Made by a program: the position numbers and the translations under genes. Positions 1-10,506 of a stretch of DNA of 64,000 nt are shown here, in pieces. Each line of letters starts with the position of its first letter. Positions within the stretch are counted from its first letter, which is position 1. The DNA is from Kribbella rubisoli (GTDB taxonomy: Bacteria; Actinomycetota; Actinomycetes; Propionibacteriales; Kribbellaceae): contig NZ_SHKR01000017.1 in assembly GCF_004217145.1 (NCBI RefSeq), positions 457,662-521,661 on the forward strand. Direction: 5' to 3'. Below the pieces are notes generated by a model that was not told the origin of the DNA, did not search any database, and saw only the letters and a program-made list of their open reading frames with translations.

Positions 1-15
1 GGTAATGGTTGGACC

Positions 16-1317
<1,302 letters not shown>

Positions 1318-1323
1318 AGACGA

Positions 1324-1357
1324 CTGAAGGCCCCTCGCACAAGCGAGGGGCCTTCAG
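1324..1357. terminator. Bidirectional terminator hairpin
   Basis: Perfect 15-bp stem (CTGAAGGCCCCTCGC and its complement) with the 4-base loop ACAA, lying between two convergent genes (the aminotransferase and the last permease gene). Being symmetrical it can serve both strands. Confidence 0.85.
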
Positions 1358-1363
1358 TGTGTT

Positions 1364-2233
1364 CTAGAGCGGGGCTTCCGCCGAGGTAGCTGCCTCTGCG
1401 GCAGACGGTGGCGGGGCGCCGGTTACCTTGCGGCGGCGGCGGGAGCGGCCCTCGAGGTACTTGGCCAGGAGCGACAGCAGCGAGCACAGGCCGATGTAGA
1501 TGACCGCGGTGACGATGTACGTCGGGATGTACGGGAAGCCGTACGTCAACCGGCCGCCCATCTGCTTCGCGACGTACAACAGCTCGCCGTAGGTGATGAT
1601 GAAGCCGAGCGCGGTGTCCTTCAGCAGCACGACCAACTGGCTGACGATCGCCGGCAGCATCGCACTGATGGCCTGCGGCAACAACACCAGCCGGACCACC
1701 TGGTTCTTCCGCAGACCCATCGCGTACGCCGCCTCGCGCTGACCCTTGGGTACGGCGGCGATGCCGGCGCGGAAGATCTCCGCGAGGACCGAGCCGTTGT
1801 AGAGCGTCAGACCGAAGACGACCGCCCAGAACGGGCCGAGGCCGAGGTTGAACTGGATGTTGCCGAAGTAGAAGTAGAACATCAGGATCAGCAGCGGGAT
1901 GGCGCGGAACAGCTCGACGATCAGCGTCGCCGGCGTCCGGAGCCACTTGCGGTCACTGATCCGCGCGGCGGCGAACACCGCACCGAAGAGCATCGCCAGT
2001 ACGGCGGCCAGGCCGGCCGCCTTCAGCGTGTTCAGCAGGCCGTCGAACAGTTGCCGCTGGATCGACGAGTACTGGAACTGACGCCACAGCCGTCCTTCGA
2101 ACTGGCCGTAGATGTACATCCGGTGGATCAGCCAGGCGATCACGCCGGCCAGCACCACCAGCACGATGATGTTGGAGATACGGTTCCGGAGCTTCGCGCG
2201 CGGCCCGGGGGTCTCGTACAGGACTGAGCTCAT
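1364..2233 (-). CDS. Amino acid ABC transporter permease (GluD-like)
   Basis: 289 aa inner-membrane permease of the polar amino acid (HAAT) family, last gene of the transporter operon. The start is placed at MSSVLYETPG because this ATG overlaps the stop of the upstream permease by one base (TGATG), and the longer frame would run back into that gene. One N-terminal membrane segment (about residues 24-44) precedes the transporter core. The EAAYAMGLRKNQVVRLVLLPQA stretch is the EAA loop that docks on the ATPase. It should form a heterodimeric channel with the neighbouring permease. The C-terminus is rich in Arg and Ala and probably cytoplasmic. Confidence 0.88.
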   Translation of the reverse strand: MSSVLYETPGPRAKLRNRISNIIVLVVLAGVIAWLIHRMYIYGQFEGRLWRQFQYSSIQRQLFDGLLNTLKAAGLAAVLAMLFGAVFAAARISDRKWLRTPATLIVELFRAIPLLILMFYFYFGNIQFNLGLGPFWAVVFGLTLYNGSVLAEIFRAGIAAVPKGQREAAYAMGLRKNQVVRLVLLPQAISAMLPAIVSQLVVLLKDTALGFIITYGELLYVAKQMGGRLTYGFPYIPTYIVTAVIYIGLCSLLSLLAKYLEGRSRRRRKVTGAPPPSAAEAATSAEAPL

Positions 2234-2880
2234 CAGGCCACCGCCGTCCGTCGTTCGGCCCACCGTTGCAGGAAGATCAGCGGCACGATCAGGATCAGGA
2301 ACCCGATCGTGATCCACATCAGCGTGAGCAGCTGGTTCTCACCGCGCTCGGACATCGCGGCCGGGATCGCGCCGGCCTCGGCGACGGAGAAGCCGGCCGC
2401 GATCGTGGTGTTCTTCAGCAACGCGATCAGCACGCTCATCAACGGCGGGATGATCGCGCGGAAGGCCTGCGGCAGTACGACGATCGTGAGCACCTGGAAG
2501 AACGACATGCCGACCGCGCGCGCTGCCTCGGACTGGCCCGGTGAGATCGTGTTGACACCCGACCGGACCACCTCGCAGATGAACGCCGACGTGTAGATCG
2601 TCAGCGCGCCGACCGCGGTCCAGTACGGGTTCGGCAGGGACAGGTGCATCTTGGCGGCGCCGAAGAACAGGAACGCGAAGACCAGCGTGAGCGGCGTGTT
2701 CCGCAGGACGTTGACGTAGCCGGTGCCGACGCCGCGGAGCGCGGGCACCGGGGACACCCGGAACGCTCCCAGGATGGTGCCGAGTACCAGACTGAGCACA
2801 CCGGACACCACGAACAGCCTGATGGTCAGCCAGAAACCGTCCCGGAACAGCGGCCAGTTGTCGGTGAGGACCGAGAACAT
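2233..2880 (-). CDS. Amino acid ABC transporter permease (GluC-like)
   Basis: 215 aa, typical size for a small HAAT-family permease with about five membrane helices. The EAA loop (SEAARAVGMSFFQVLTIVVLPQ region, about residues 118-140) is the contact site for the ATP-binding subunit. It overlaps the next permease by one base and follows the solute-binding lipoprotein gene after a 111-base gap that carries a hairpin and short tandem repeats. Substrate inferred as glutamate or another polar amino acid from the family; not proven by sequence. Confidence 0.88.
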   Translation of the reverse strand: MFSVLTDNWPLFRDGFWLTIRLFVVSGVLSLVLGTILGAFRVSPVPALRGVGTGYVNVLRNTPLTLVFAFLFFGAAKMHLSLPNPYWTAVGALTIYTSAFICEVVRSGVNTISPGQSEAARAVGMSFFQVLTIVVLPQAFRAIIPPLMSVLIALLKNTTIAAGFSVAEAGAIPAAMSERGENQLLTLMWITIGFLILIVPLIFLQRWAERRTAVA

Positions 2881-2906
2881 CGCGACCTTCCTCTTGCCTT
2901 GCAGCT

Positions 2907-2944
2907 AAACGACAGCTAACGACAGCTAACGACTCATAACGACA
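2907..2944. repeat. Short tandem repeat of AGCTAACGAC in the gluB-gluC gap
   Basis: Three to four imperfect copies of a 10-base unit (variants GCAGCTAAACGAC, AGCTAACGAC twice, then CATAACGAC) lie just upstream of the first permease start. Short copies like this can come from replication slippage; any role in spacing or expression is unknown. Confidence 0.6.
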
Positions 2945-2948
2945 CAGC

Positions 2949-2983
2949 CCGGCCGCGGCGCCCGTCCAGGACGCCGCGGCCGG
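2949..2983 (-). terminator. Intra-operon hairpin between lipoprotein and permease genes
   Basis: Perfect 12-bp stem CCGGCCGCGGCG / CGCCGCGGCCGG with an 11-base loop, directly after the lipoprotein stop codon on the minus strand. No U-tract follows. It probably stabilises the upstream message or partly ends transcription so that more binding protein than permease is made, a common pattern in ABC operons. Inference from position. Confidence 0.6.
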
Positions 2984-2991
2984 CTGCGGGA

Positions 2992-3915
2992 TCAGTACTT
3001 CTCGAGCGGCGGCGGGGTCGAGTCCGAACCCGACTTGCCGAGCGTCTCGTCGTAGATCGCCTTCCAGGTGCCGTCGGAGGCCGACGTCTCCAGGATCGAG
3101 TTCACCTTGTCGCGCAGCGCCTTGTCGGCCAGCGGCAGGCCGATGCCGTACTTCTCGGTGCTGAACGGCTTGCCGACGACCCGCAGCTGGTCGGGCGCGC
3201 TGGCCGCGTAGCCCTTGAGGATGGCGTCGTCGGTGGTGAGCGCGTCGACCTTCTGGTCGAGCAGCTGCGAGACACACTCGGAGTACGTCTTGAACTCGGA
3301 GATGTTGCTGGCCTCGGTGAGGCCCTCGTCCTTGACCCGCTGGATCGGGGTCGAACCGGTCGCCGAGCACACCTTCTTGCCCTTCAGCGCGGTCTTGCCG
3401 GCGTCCATCGAGGTGTCGTCCTTGCGGACCAGCAGGTCCTGACCGGCGATGAAGTACGGACCGGCGAAGGACACCTGCTTCTTGCGCTTGTCGGTGATCG
3501 AGTACGTACCGACGTAGTAGTTGATCTCACCGCCGGCGATCGCGGTCTCCCGGTTCGCCGAGGGGATCTCCTTGTACTCGATCTTGTCCGGGTCGAGGCC
3601 GAGGCCGGCCGAGACCATCCGCGCGACCTCGATGTCGAAGCCGCAGCGCTTGCCGTTAGCGTCCTTGTAGCCGAGGTTCGGCTGGTCGGCCTTGACGCCG
3701 ACGGTCAGCTTGCCGGCCGACTTGATCTTGGTGAAGGTCGGGCTGCCGGCCACGTCCACGCCGCTCGCGGTGGTGAACTTGTGCAGCTCGCCGCAGGAGT
3801 CGGTGGCGTTGCCGCCACCGCCACCGCTGGCGGCGGGCTCGTCCTTGCCACAGGCAACAGCGGTCAGCGCGAGCGCTCCGACGCCGAGAGTGGCGACGAG
3901 GTTGCGCATTCTCAT
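2992..3915 (-). CDS. Glutamate-type ABC transporter substrate-binding lipoprotein (GluB-like)
   Basis: 307 aa. N-terminal signal peptide with lipobox LTAVAC, so the mature protein is lipid-anchored at Cys22 on the outer face of the membrane. A low-complexity Gly/Ala linker follows and then a periplasmic-binding-protein class 3 domain (SBP_bac_3) with typical features such as GKLTVGVKADQPNLGYKD, GFDIEVARMVSAGLGL and the ITDKRKKQVSFAGPYF hinge region. It captures the amino acid and delivers it to the two permeases encoded downstream. Encoded 50 bases after the ATPase gene. Confidence 0.92.
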   Translation of the reverse strand: MRMRNLVATLGVGALALTAVACGKDEPAASGGGGGNATDSCGELHKFTTASGVDVAGSPTFTKIKSAGKLTVGVKADQPNLGYKDANGKRCGFDIEVARMVSAGLGLDPDKIEYKEIPSANRETAIAGGEINYYVGTYSITDKRKKQVSFAGPYFIAGQDLLVRKDDTSMDAGKTALKGKKVCSATGSTPIQRVKDEGLTEASNISEFKTYSECVSQLLDQKVDALTTDDAILKGYAASAPDQLRVVGKPFSTEKYGIGLPLADKALRDKVNSILETSASDGTWKAIYDETLGKSGSDSTPPPLEKY

Positions 3916-3965
3916 GATCTGGTTCCCCTTCGTTGGTTACTACAGCTACAGCCGCGGGCGGGAGC

Positions 3966-4727
3966 TCAGTGCTTCAGGATCTTGCCGAGGAAGTCCTGGG
4001 CCCGCCGGGAGGTCGGGTTGGTGAAGAAGGTCTCCGGGTCGGCCTGCTCGACGATCTCGCCGTCGGCCATGAACACCACCCGGTTCGCCGCGGTGCGGGC
4101 GAAACCCATCTCGTGCGTGACCACGACCATCGTCATGCCCTGCTTGGCCAGATCGATCATCACCTCGAGGACCTCCTGGATCATCTCCGGGTCGAGCGCC
4201 GAGGTGGGCTCGTCGAAGAGGATGACCTTGGGGTCCATGGCCAGCGCCCGCGCGATCGCGACGCGCTGCTGCTGGCCGCCGGACAGCTGAGCCGGGTACT
4301 TCGAGGCCTGGTTGGCCACCCCCACCCGCTCCAGCAGCTCCAACGCCCGCTTCTCGGCCTGCTTCGGGTCGGTCTTGCGGACCTTCAGCGGGCCGAGGGT
4401 GACGTTCTGCAGGATCGTCTTGTGCGCGAACAGGTTGAACGACTGGAACACCATGCCGACGTCGGCACGCAGCCTGGCCAGGGACTTGCCCTCGCTGGGC
4501 AGCGGTTCGCCGTCCAGCCGGATCTCGCCCGTGTCGATCGGTTCCAGCCGGTTGATCGCGCGGCAGAGCGTTGATTTTCCGGACCCGGACGGGCCGATCA
4601 CGACGACGACCTCGCCCTTGGCGATGGACAGGTTGATGTCCTTCAGGACGTGCAGCTCGCCGAAGTGTTTGTTGACACCGGACAGATCCACCAGCCCGGT
4701 TTTCGTCAGAGTGCCGGAATCGCTCAT
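3966..4727 (-). CDS. Polar amino acid ABC transporter ATP-binding protein (GluA-like)
   Basis: 253 aa, first gene of the four-gene operon. Walker A GPSGSGKST, Q-loop in GMVFQSFNLF, signature LSGGQQQR, Walker B VILFDEP and the switch histidine in VTHEMGF are all intact. It powers import through the two downstream permeases. The start ATG is the only good one; a modest 140-base gap separates it from the divergent-looking MimR-type regulator gene, which in fact is transcribed in the same direction from further upstream. Confidence 0.93.
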   Translation of the reverse strand: MSDSGTLTKTGLVDLSGVNKHFGELHVLKDINLSIAKGEVVVVIGPSGSGKSTLCRAINRLEPIDTGEIRLDGEPLPSEGKSLARLRADVGMVFQSFNLFAHKTILQNVTLGPLKVRKTDPKQAEKRALELLERVGVANQASKYPAQLSGGQQQRVAIARALAMDPKVILFDEPTSALDPEMIQEVLEVMIDLAKQGMTMVVVTHEMGFARTAANRVVFMADGEIVEQADPETFFTNPTSRRAQDFLGKILKH

Positions 4728-4869
4728 GGCCAGAACCTACTGGAGCCGGGGGTGCGGTCGCAGGCCCGGGTGGTACCCCCTTGGTAACGATCTGCAATAT
4801 ACCGGCGCTGACCGTAGCCGGGTGATCACGGACTGCTGGCGATTGTTCGTTTGTGAGCGACCCGGCCGC

Positions 4870-6561
4870 TCAGGTGACGATTCCGTACTCGCGGATCTTC
4901 CGATAGATCGTCGCGCGTGACATTCCCAACGCGGCCGCGGCGGCCTTCTTGTCCCCGTCGTACGTCGACAGCGCGTCGACGACCGCGTCCCGTTCGAGGG
5001 CCTCGATCGGGGTCAACTGCCGGCGCGTGGTGGCCCTGCACTCGGGCGGCAGGTCCGCGAGCTCGACCACTCCGGAGCGGCGTCGCCTGGCGACCGCGGT
5101 GAGGACGGCGCGCAGGTGGGAGATGTTTCCCGACCACGGCAAGCGCATCAGCTGGTTCATCGTGGCAGTGGAGAAGGTGAGGCCGCTGATGCCTGCCTTC
5201 GCCAGCAACGACCGGACCAGGGCCGGAACATCCTCGACGTGATGCCGCAGCGGCGGCACTTCGACGGTCCGGGGGAAGAACGCCAATAGCTCGTCGGCGA
5301 TCTCGGACCGGTCGGCGGGCAACGTCAGCGCGACCCAGGCGTCCCCGGCGATCGCGCCGTCACGGACGTTCTGCAGCAACTCGGTCAGCCCGTCGAGGAC
5401 CTCGCGGGTCAGCAGATGAGCCCGCCGGATGATCAGGTCGGCGCCGGAATCCAGCTCGGCGCGTGCCTCGGTCAGCAGGTCGTCGCCCATCGCCTCGGGA
5501 TCGAGTACGACGAGGCGACGCTCGGGCGCCACATGCCGGCGTACCGCACGCAGCATGGAGAGCTTGCCCGTCCCCGGTTCGCCGTCGGCGATCAGCCACT
5601 CGGACCGGCTGCACGCCTCCAGCAGCTCCTGCGTGACGTGCTGCCAGACAGCACTCGTCCCCGTCGTCCCGGGAATCAACGGCGCCCGGGCGATCTGAGG
5701 ACTGCGGACCGGAGCCCGTTGCTCCTTGATCTGGATGACGCCGCCGGCCAAGGTGTCGCCGAGGAAGGTCGGGCGATAGGCCAGTCGCGCGGTGGTCCCG
5801 CTGGGTAGATCGGTAATGAATACAAGCGGTTTGGTCCCGCCGCGGGCATCCCGCGTGCGGTCGATGAGTGCCGCCTGGTCGATGGCGTCGAACCGTGCCT
5901 GTGCGTAGGCGTTCATCATGAACACCTCGTCGCCGAGCGCCAGCACCGGACCGCCGCTGTGCCGGCAGGCCGCGTAGTAGTCGCTCAGCAAGGCGTGGTC
6001 CAGCGCGTTCGCTTCCTCGACGACCCGTTCGTGGATCCGCCGCGCGGCGAGCTTGGCGAACGACAGCAGGATCGTGTTCGAGTTCTTCGCCTGCGTCGTG
6101 ATGTCGAGTACGCCGAGCAGCCCGCCGGTGACGGGATGCGTGATCGTCGCGCCGGCGCACGAGAACATCCGCAGCTTCCCGTTGTAATGCTCGGCTCCGT
6201 CGATCTGGATCGGTCCGCCCACCTCGAGCGCGGTACCGATCCCGTTCGTGCCGACGGTGGACTCGACGTACTGGAATCCGGGTGCGAGGTCGACCGAATC
6301 CAGTCGCCGGAGCAGCGACGGATCGCCGCCGCGACGGTCGAGGACGACACCCTTGGCGTCGGTCAGGATGATGCAGACCGGCTCGTTGTGGAGCTCCGAC
6401 GACAGTGCGTCGATGACCGGCCGGGCCGCCCGGATCAAGGTGGTCTCGCGGTCGATCCGGTCGAAGTACTTCGGAGCGGGGCGGTCGACGTCGACCTGTG
6501 ACGCCTGTGAGCGCTCCCACGACACTCGGATCGGATCCCGGACCGGCTGTGCAGCGCCCAT
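4870..6561 (-). CDS. mimR: MimR-like GAF / AAA-like / Fis-HTH activator of the propane monooxygenase cluster
   Basis: 563 aa. The ATG at MGAAQPVRDP is chosen because AAGGAG sits 7-8 bases ahead; an in-frame upstream start has no such site. Order of parts: GAF-like sensor (about residues 60-190, with VGTNGIGTALE), a reduced AAA-type region with a Walker-A-like GEPGTGKLS near residue 328, and a C-terminal Fis-type HTH (KKAAAAALGMSRATIYRKI). The GAFTGA loop used to touch sigma-54 is absent, as expected in actinobacteria, which lack that sigma factor. It is divergent from the monooxygenase operon, as MimR is in mycobacteria, where it is required for expression. The inducer (alkane or alcohol) is not visible. 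Confidence 0.85.
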   Translation of the reverse strand: MGAAQPVRDPIRVSWERSQASQVDVDRPAPKYFDRIDRETTLIRAARPVIDALSSELHNEPVCIILTDAKGVVLDRRGGDPSLLRRLDSVDLAPGFQYVESTVGTNGIGTALEVGGPIQIDGAEHYNGKLRMFSCAGATITHPVTGGLLGVLDITTQAKNSNTILLSFAKLAARRIHERVVEEANALDHALLSDYYAACRHSGGPVLALGDEVFMMNAYAQARFDAIDQAALIDRTRDARGGTKPLVFITDLPSGTTARLAYRPTFLGDTLAGGVIQIKEQRAPVRSPQIARAPLIPGTTGTSAVWQHVTQELLEACSRSEWLIADGEPGTGKLSMLRAVRRHVAPERRLVVLDPEAMGDDLLTEARAELDSGADLIIRRAHLLTREVLDGLTELLQNVRDGAIAGDAWVALTLPADRSEIADELLAFFPRTVEVPPLRHHVEDVPALVRSLLAKAGISGLTFSTATMNQLMRLPWSGNISHLRAVLTAVARRRRSGVVELADLPPECRATTRRQLTPIEALERDAVVDALSTYDGDKKAAAAALGMSRATIYRKIREYGIVT

Positions 6562-6630
6562 AGCGGTCTCCTTCACGTCCGTCACCAGCGGAACTTCGAC
6601 CAACGGTAGCTCGCTCGGCTGTGACCGCCA

Positions 6631-6643
6631 TCTCACATTGAGA
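6631..6643. promoter_or_regulatory. Inverted repeat in the mimR-mimA intergenic region
   Basis: TCTCACATTGAGA (5-bp arms, 3-base centre), followed 5 bases later by a second GGAGA half-site-like run, lies in the 142 bases between the divergent regulator and hydroxylase genes. It is a candidate activator site only; no -24/-12 sigma-54 element (TGGCAC-N5-TTGC) is present. Confidence 0.35.
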
Positions 6644-6703
6644 CACGGAGACGTCCATCAGGCGGCTTTCATCTCCTATCAACCCCGATGATGGAGGCCC
6701 ACA

Positions 6704-8350
6704 TTGAGCAGGCAGAGTCTCACCAAGGCCCACGCCAAGATCACTGAGCTGTCCTGGGAACCGACGTTCGCGACCCCCGCGACCCGGTTCGGCACCGACT
6801 ACACGTTCGAGAAGGCGCCGAAGAAGGACCCGCTGAAGCAGATCATGCGGTCCTACTTCCCGATGGAGGAAGAGAAGGACAACCGCGTGTACGGCGCCAT
6901 GGACGGCGCCATCCGCGGCAACATGTTCCGCCAGGTCCAGCAGCGCTGGCTGGAGTGGCAGAAGCTGTTCCTCAGCATCATCCCGTTCCCGGAGATCTCC
7001 GCGGCCCGGGCGATGCCGATGGCGATCGACGCCGTACCGAACCCGGAGATCCACAACGGGCTCGCGGTGCAGATGATCGACGAGGTCAGGCACTCGACGA
7101 TCCAGATGAACCTCAAGCGCCTGTACATGAACAACTACATCGACCCGGCCGGTTTCGACATGACCGAGAAGGCGTTCGCGAACAACTACGCGGGCACCAT
7201 CGGCCGGCAGTTCGGTGAAGGGTTCATCACCGGTGACGCGATCACCGCGGCGAACATCTACCTGACCGTCGTCGCCGAGACCGCCTTCACCAACACGCTG
7301 TTCGTGGCGATGCCGGACGAGGCCGCGGCCAACGGCGACTACCTGTTGCCGACGGTCTTCCACTCGGTCCAGTCCGACGAGTCGCGGCACATCAGCAACG
7401 GGTACTCGATCCTGCTGATGGCGCTGGCCGACGAGCGCAACCGGCCGCTGCTGGAGCGCGACCTGCGGTACGCGTGGTGGAACAACCACTGCGTCGTCGA
7501 CGCCGCCATCGGCACGTTCATCGAGTACGGCACGAAGGACCGCCGCAAGGACCGGGAGTCGTACGCCGAGATGTGGCGCCGGTGGATCTACGACGACTAC
7601 TACCGCAGCTACCTGCTGCCGCTGGAGAAGTACGGCCTCACGATTCCGCACGACCTGGTCGAGGAAGCGTGGAACCGGATCACCAACAAGGGCTACGTGC
7701 ACGAGGTCGCGCGGTTCTTCGCCACCGGCTGGCCGGTGAACTACTGGCGGATCGACGCGATGACCGACAAGGACTTCGAGTGGTTCGAGGAGAAGTACCC
7801 AGGCTGGTACTCGAAGTACGGCAAGTGGTGGGAGAACTACAACCGGCTCGCGTACCCCGGCAAGAACAAGCCGATCGCGTTCGAAGAGGTCGGTTACCAG
7901 TACCCGCACCGATGCTGGACCTGCATGGTGCCGGCGCTGATCCGCGAGGACATGGTCACCGAGAAGGTCGACGACCAGTGGCGCACGTACTGCTCGGAGA
8001 CCTGCTACTGGACCGACGCGGTCGCGTTCCGCGGTGAGTACGACGGCCGGCCGACCCCGAACATGGGCCGCCTGACCGGCTTCCGCGAGTGGGAGACCCT
8101 GCACCACAACAAGGACCTGGCCGACATCGTGCAGGACCTCGGGTACGTACGCGACGACGGCAAGACGCTGATCGGCCAGCCGCATCTGGACCTGGACGAC
8201 CCGAAGAAGATGTGGACCCTCGACGACGTCCGCGGCAACACGTTCATGAGCCCGAACGTGCTGCTCAACGAGATGTCCGACGCCGAGCGCGAGGCCCACA
8301 TCGCGGCCTACAAGGCCAACGGAACTGCCTCGACCCACACGGCAGCCTGA
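6704..8350 (+). CDS. mimA: Propane 2-monooxygenase hydroxylase large subunit
   Basis: 548 aa with a TTG start set by GGAGG 6-7 bases upstream. Soluble di-iron monooxygenase alpha subunit: two iron-binding ExxH motifs are visible, DEVRH (Glu127/His130) and DESRH (Glu226/His229), in the four-helix bundle. It inserts one oxygen atom of O2 into an unactivated C-H bond of short alkanes (and often acetone or phenol in mycobacterial relatives). A cysteine-rich C-terminal stretch (CWTCMVPAL...CSETCYW) is typical of the group. First gene of the operon; the reductase starts 10 bases later. Confidence 0.93.
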   Translation: MSRQSLTKAHAKITELSWEPTFATPATRFGTDYTFEKAPKKDPLKQIMRSYFPMEEEKDNRVYGAMDGAIRGNMFRQVQQRWLEWQKLFLSIIPFPEISAARAMPMAIDAVPNPEIHNGLAVQMIDEVRHSTIQMNLKRLYMNNYIDPAGFDMTEKAFANNYAGTIGRQFGEGFITGDAITAANIYLTVVAETAFTNTLFVAMPDEAAANGDYLLPTVFHSVQSDESRHISNGYSILLMALADERNRPLLERDLRYAWWNNHCVVDAAIGTFIEYGTKDRRKDRESYAEMWRRWIYDDYYRSYLLPLEKYGLTIPHDLVEEAWNRITNKGYVHEVARFFATGWPVNYWRIDAMTDKDFEWFEEKYPGWYSKYGKWWENYNRLAYPGKNKPIAFEEVGYQYPHRCWTCMVPALIREDMVTEKVDDQWRTYCSETCYWTDAVAFRGEYDGRPTPNMGRLTGFREWETLHHNKDLADIVQDLGYVRDDGKTLIGQPHLDLDDPKKMWTLDDVRGNTFMSPNVLLNEMSDAEREAHIAAYKANGTASTHTAA

Positions 8351-8360
8351 GGAGGACCCG

Positions 8361-9398
8361 GTGGCCGACAAGCACCGTATCCAGTTCGAACCGGTCGGCA
8401 TCGAGATGGAGGTCGGCGAGGAGGAGAAGATCCTCGACGCCGCGTTCCGGCAGGGGATCCATCTGATGCACGGCTGCCGGGAAGGGCAGTGCTCGGCATG
8501 CAAGTCGTACCTGCTCGAGGGTGACATCCAGATGGAGCGCTACTCGACGTTCGCCTGCAACGACGCGGAAGTGGCCGAGGGTTACGTGCTGCTCTGCAAG
8601 TCGCACGCGTACAGCGACTGCACGATCGAGTTGCTCAACTACGACGAGGAGGAGCTGCTCGGCGGCATCCCGATCCGGACCGTCGGCACGCGGGTCGCGG
8701 CGATCGAACCGGTCACCCGCGACATCGTGTCGCTGCGGCTCGAACCCGCCGAGCAGTTCGACTTCAAGCCGGGGCAGTACGTCGACATCACCATCCCCGG
8801 CACCGACGAACACCGCTCGTTCTCGATGGCGACGACCCAGTCGACACCGGGTGAGATCGAGTTCCTGATCAAGAAGTACCCGGGCGGCCGGTTCTCCGCC
8901 CTGCTCGACGGCGAGCTCGCGGTCGGCGACGAGCTGTCGCTGACCGGGCCGTACGGCTCGTCGACGCTGAAGGACGGCCACGTGCTGCCGGTCGTCTGCG
9001 TGGCCGGCGGGGCGGGGATGGCGCCCATCCTGTCGATCCTGCGGCACCTGAAGGAGACCGGCAGCACGCGTCCGGTCCGGTTCTACTACGGCGCGCGGAC
9101 GGCGGCCGACCTGTTCTACCTGGAGGCGATCAAGGAGCTCGGTGCGGACCTGACCGGGTTCGAGTTCATCGCCTGCCTGTCCGAGTCGGCTCAGGACTCA
9201 GACGGGCTCCAGGTGGAGGAGGGCAACGTCACCGAGATCGTCGAACGGCGCGAGGCCGAGCTGCACCGCAGCGAGGTCTACCTGTGCGGTCCGCCGCCGA
9301 TGGTCGACGCCGCCCTTGCGTTGCTGGAGGCAAGCAACGTGCCGAAGGACCAGGTCTTCTACGACAAGTTCACCAGCCCAGCTACCGATGGAGCCTGA
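8361..9398 (+). CDS. mimB: Propane monooxygenase reductase
   Basis: 345 aa, GTG start with GGAGGA just ahead. N-terminal plant-type [2Fe-2S] ferredoxin domain with Cys39, Cys44, Cys47 and Cys79, then an FAD-binding barrel (RSFSMATTQ near residue 155) and an NAD(P)H-binding domain (VAGGAGMAPILSIL near residue 215, and the closing YLCGPPPMVDA). It passes electrons from NADH through FAD and the iron-sulfur cluster to the di-iron centre of the hydroxylase. Confidence 0.93.
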   Translation: MADKHRIQFEPVGIEMEVGEEEKILDAAFRQGIHLMHGCREGQCSACKSYLLEGDIQMERYSTFACNDAEVAEGYVLLCKSHAYSDCTIELLNYDEEELLGGIPIRTVGTRVAAIEPVTRDIVSLRLEPAEQFDFKPGQYVDITIPGTDEHRSFSMATTQSTPGEIEFLIKKYPGGRFSALLDGELAVGDELSLTGPYGSSTLKDGHVLPVVCVAGGAGMAPILSILRHLKETGSTRPVRFYYGARTAADLFYLEAIKELGADLTGFEFIACLSESAQDSDGLQVEEGNVTEIVERREAELHRSEVYLCGPPPMVDAALALLEASNVPKDQVFYDKFTSPATDGA

Positions 9399-9399
9399 G

Positions 9400-10506
9400 A
9401 TGACCGAAACCACACAGACGAAACAGCGCAGTTTCCCGAGCATAGAGTTCACCGACTCCGAGGCCGGCGCGCTGGAGTTCCCGAGCTCGCAGAGCCGGTC
9501 GTACAACTACTACAAGCCGGCCAAGCTGCGGGCGACGATGTACGAGGACGTCACGGTCGACGTCCAGCCCGACCCTGACCGGCACCTGAGCCAGGGCTGG
9601 ATCTACGGCTTCGGCAACGGCCCCGGCGGCTACCCGAAGGAGTGGACCGCCGCGAAGTCCTCGAACTGGCACGCGTTCCTCGACCCGAACGAGGAGTGGA
9701 ACCAGACGATCTACCGGAACAACTCCGCGGTCGTCCGCCAGGTCGACCTCGGCCTGCAGAACGCCAAGCGGGCCAGGGCGTACGACGCCTGGAACCCGGC
9801 CTGGCTGAAGTTCGTCGAGCGCAACCTCGGCGCCTGGATGCACGCCGAGAACGGGCTCGCGCTGCACGTCTTCACCAGCATCCAGCGCTCCGGCCCGACG
9901 AACATGATCAACACCGCGGTCGCGGTGAACGCCGCGCACAAGATGCGGTTCGCCCAGGACCTCGCGCTGTTCAACCTCGACCTGTCCGAGGCCGACGTAC
10001 CGTTCGACGGCTCGGCGCACAAGGAGGTCTGGCAGAGCGCGCCGGAGTGGCAGCCGACGCGTGAGGTGGTCGAGCGGCTGACCGCCGTCGGCGACTGGTG
10101 CGAGCTGTTGTTCGCCACCAACATCGTGTTCGAGCAGCTGGTCGGGTCGTTGTTCCGGACCGAGCTGGTGATGCAGATCGCGGCCCGCAACGGCGACTAC
10201 ATCACGCCGACGATCGTCGGCACCGGCGAGCACGACTACGACCGCGACCTGTCCTACAGCCGCAACCTGTTCCGGCTGCTGACCCGGGACGCGGAGTTCG
10301 GCGAGAGCAACAAGGTGCTGTTCGGCGAGTGGCTCGCCCTTTGGGTGCCGCGCTGCCTCGACGCCGCGCACGCCCTGCAGCCGATCTGGTCGCAGCCGGC
10401 CGACAAGTCGGTCACGTTCGCGGACAGCCTGGACGCGGCCAAGCAGAAGTTCCGTTCCCTGCTCGAGGACCTCGGGCTCGACACTCCGAAGGAGCTGGAC
10501 CAGTGA
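9400..10506 (+). CDS. mimC: Propane monooxygenase hydroxylase small subunit
   Basis: 368 aa. The chosen ATG (MTETTQTKQRSF) lies two bases after the reductase stop and has GGAG 6 bases upstream; an ATG 12 bases earlier in the same frame would overlap the reductase. Beta subunit of the (alpha-beta)2 hydroxylase, with the conserved family look (GWIYGFGNGPGGYPKEW, then the long helical domain). It has no iron ligands of its own and supports the alpha subunit. Confidence 0.92.
   Translation: MTETTQTKQRSFPSIEFTDSEAGALEFPSSQSRSYNYYKPAKLRATMYEDVTVDVQPDPDRHLSQGWIYGFGNGPGGYPKEWTAAKSSNWHAFLDPNEEWNQTIYRNNSAVVRQVDLGLQNAKRARAYDAWNPAWLKFVERNLGAWMHAENGLALHVFTSIQRSGPTNMINTAVAVNAAHKMRFAQDLALFNLDLSEADVPFDGSAHKEVWQSAPEWQPTREVVERLTAVGDWCELLFATNIVFEQLVGSLFRTELVMQIAARNGDYITPTIVGTGEHDYDRDLSYSRNLFRLLTRDAEFGESNKVLFGEWLALWVPRCLDAAHALQPIWSQPADKSVTFADSLDAAKQKFRSLLEDLGLDTPKELDQ

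Noticed and set aside
6562..6703. Sigma-54 promoter before mimA
   Set aside because: No TGGCAC-N5-TTGC element; actinobacteria lack this sigma factor.
5360..8527. 1055-aa minus-strand open frame across mimR and mimA
   Set aside because: Antisense shadow from high GC at third codon positions; composition is Arg/Val/Gly-rich and the plus-strand gene is clearly MimA.
9382..10371. Long minus-strand frame in mimC
   Set aside because: Shadow of mimC.
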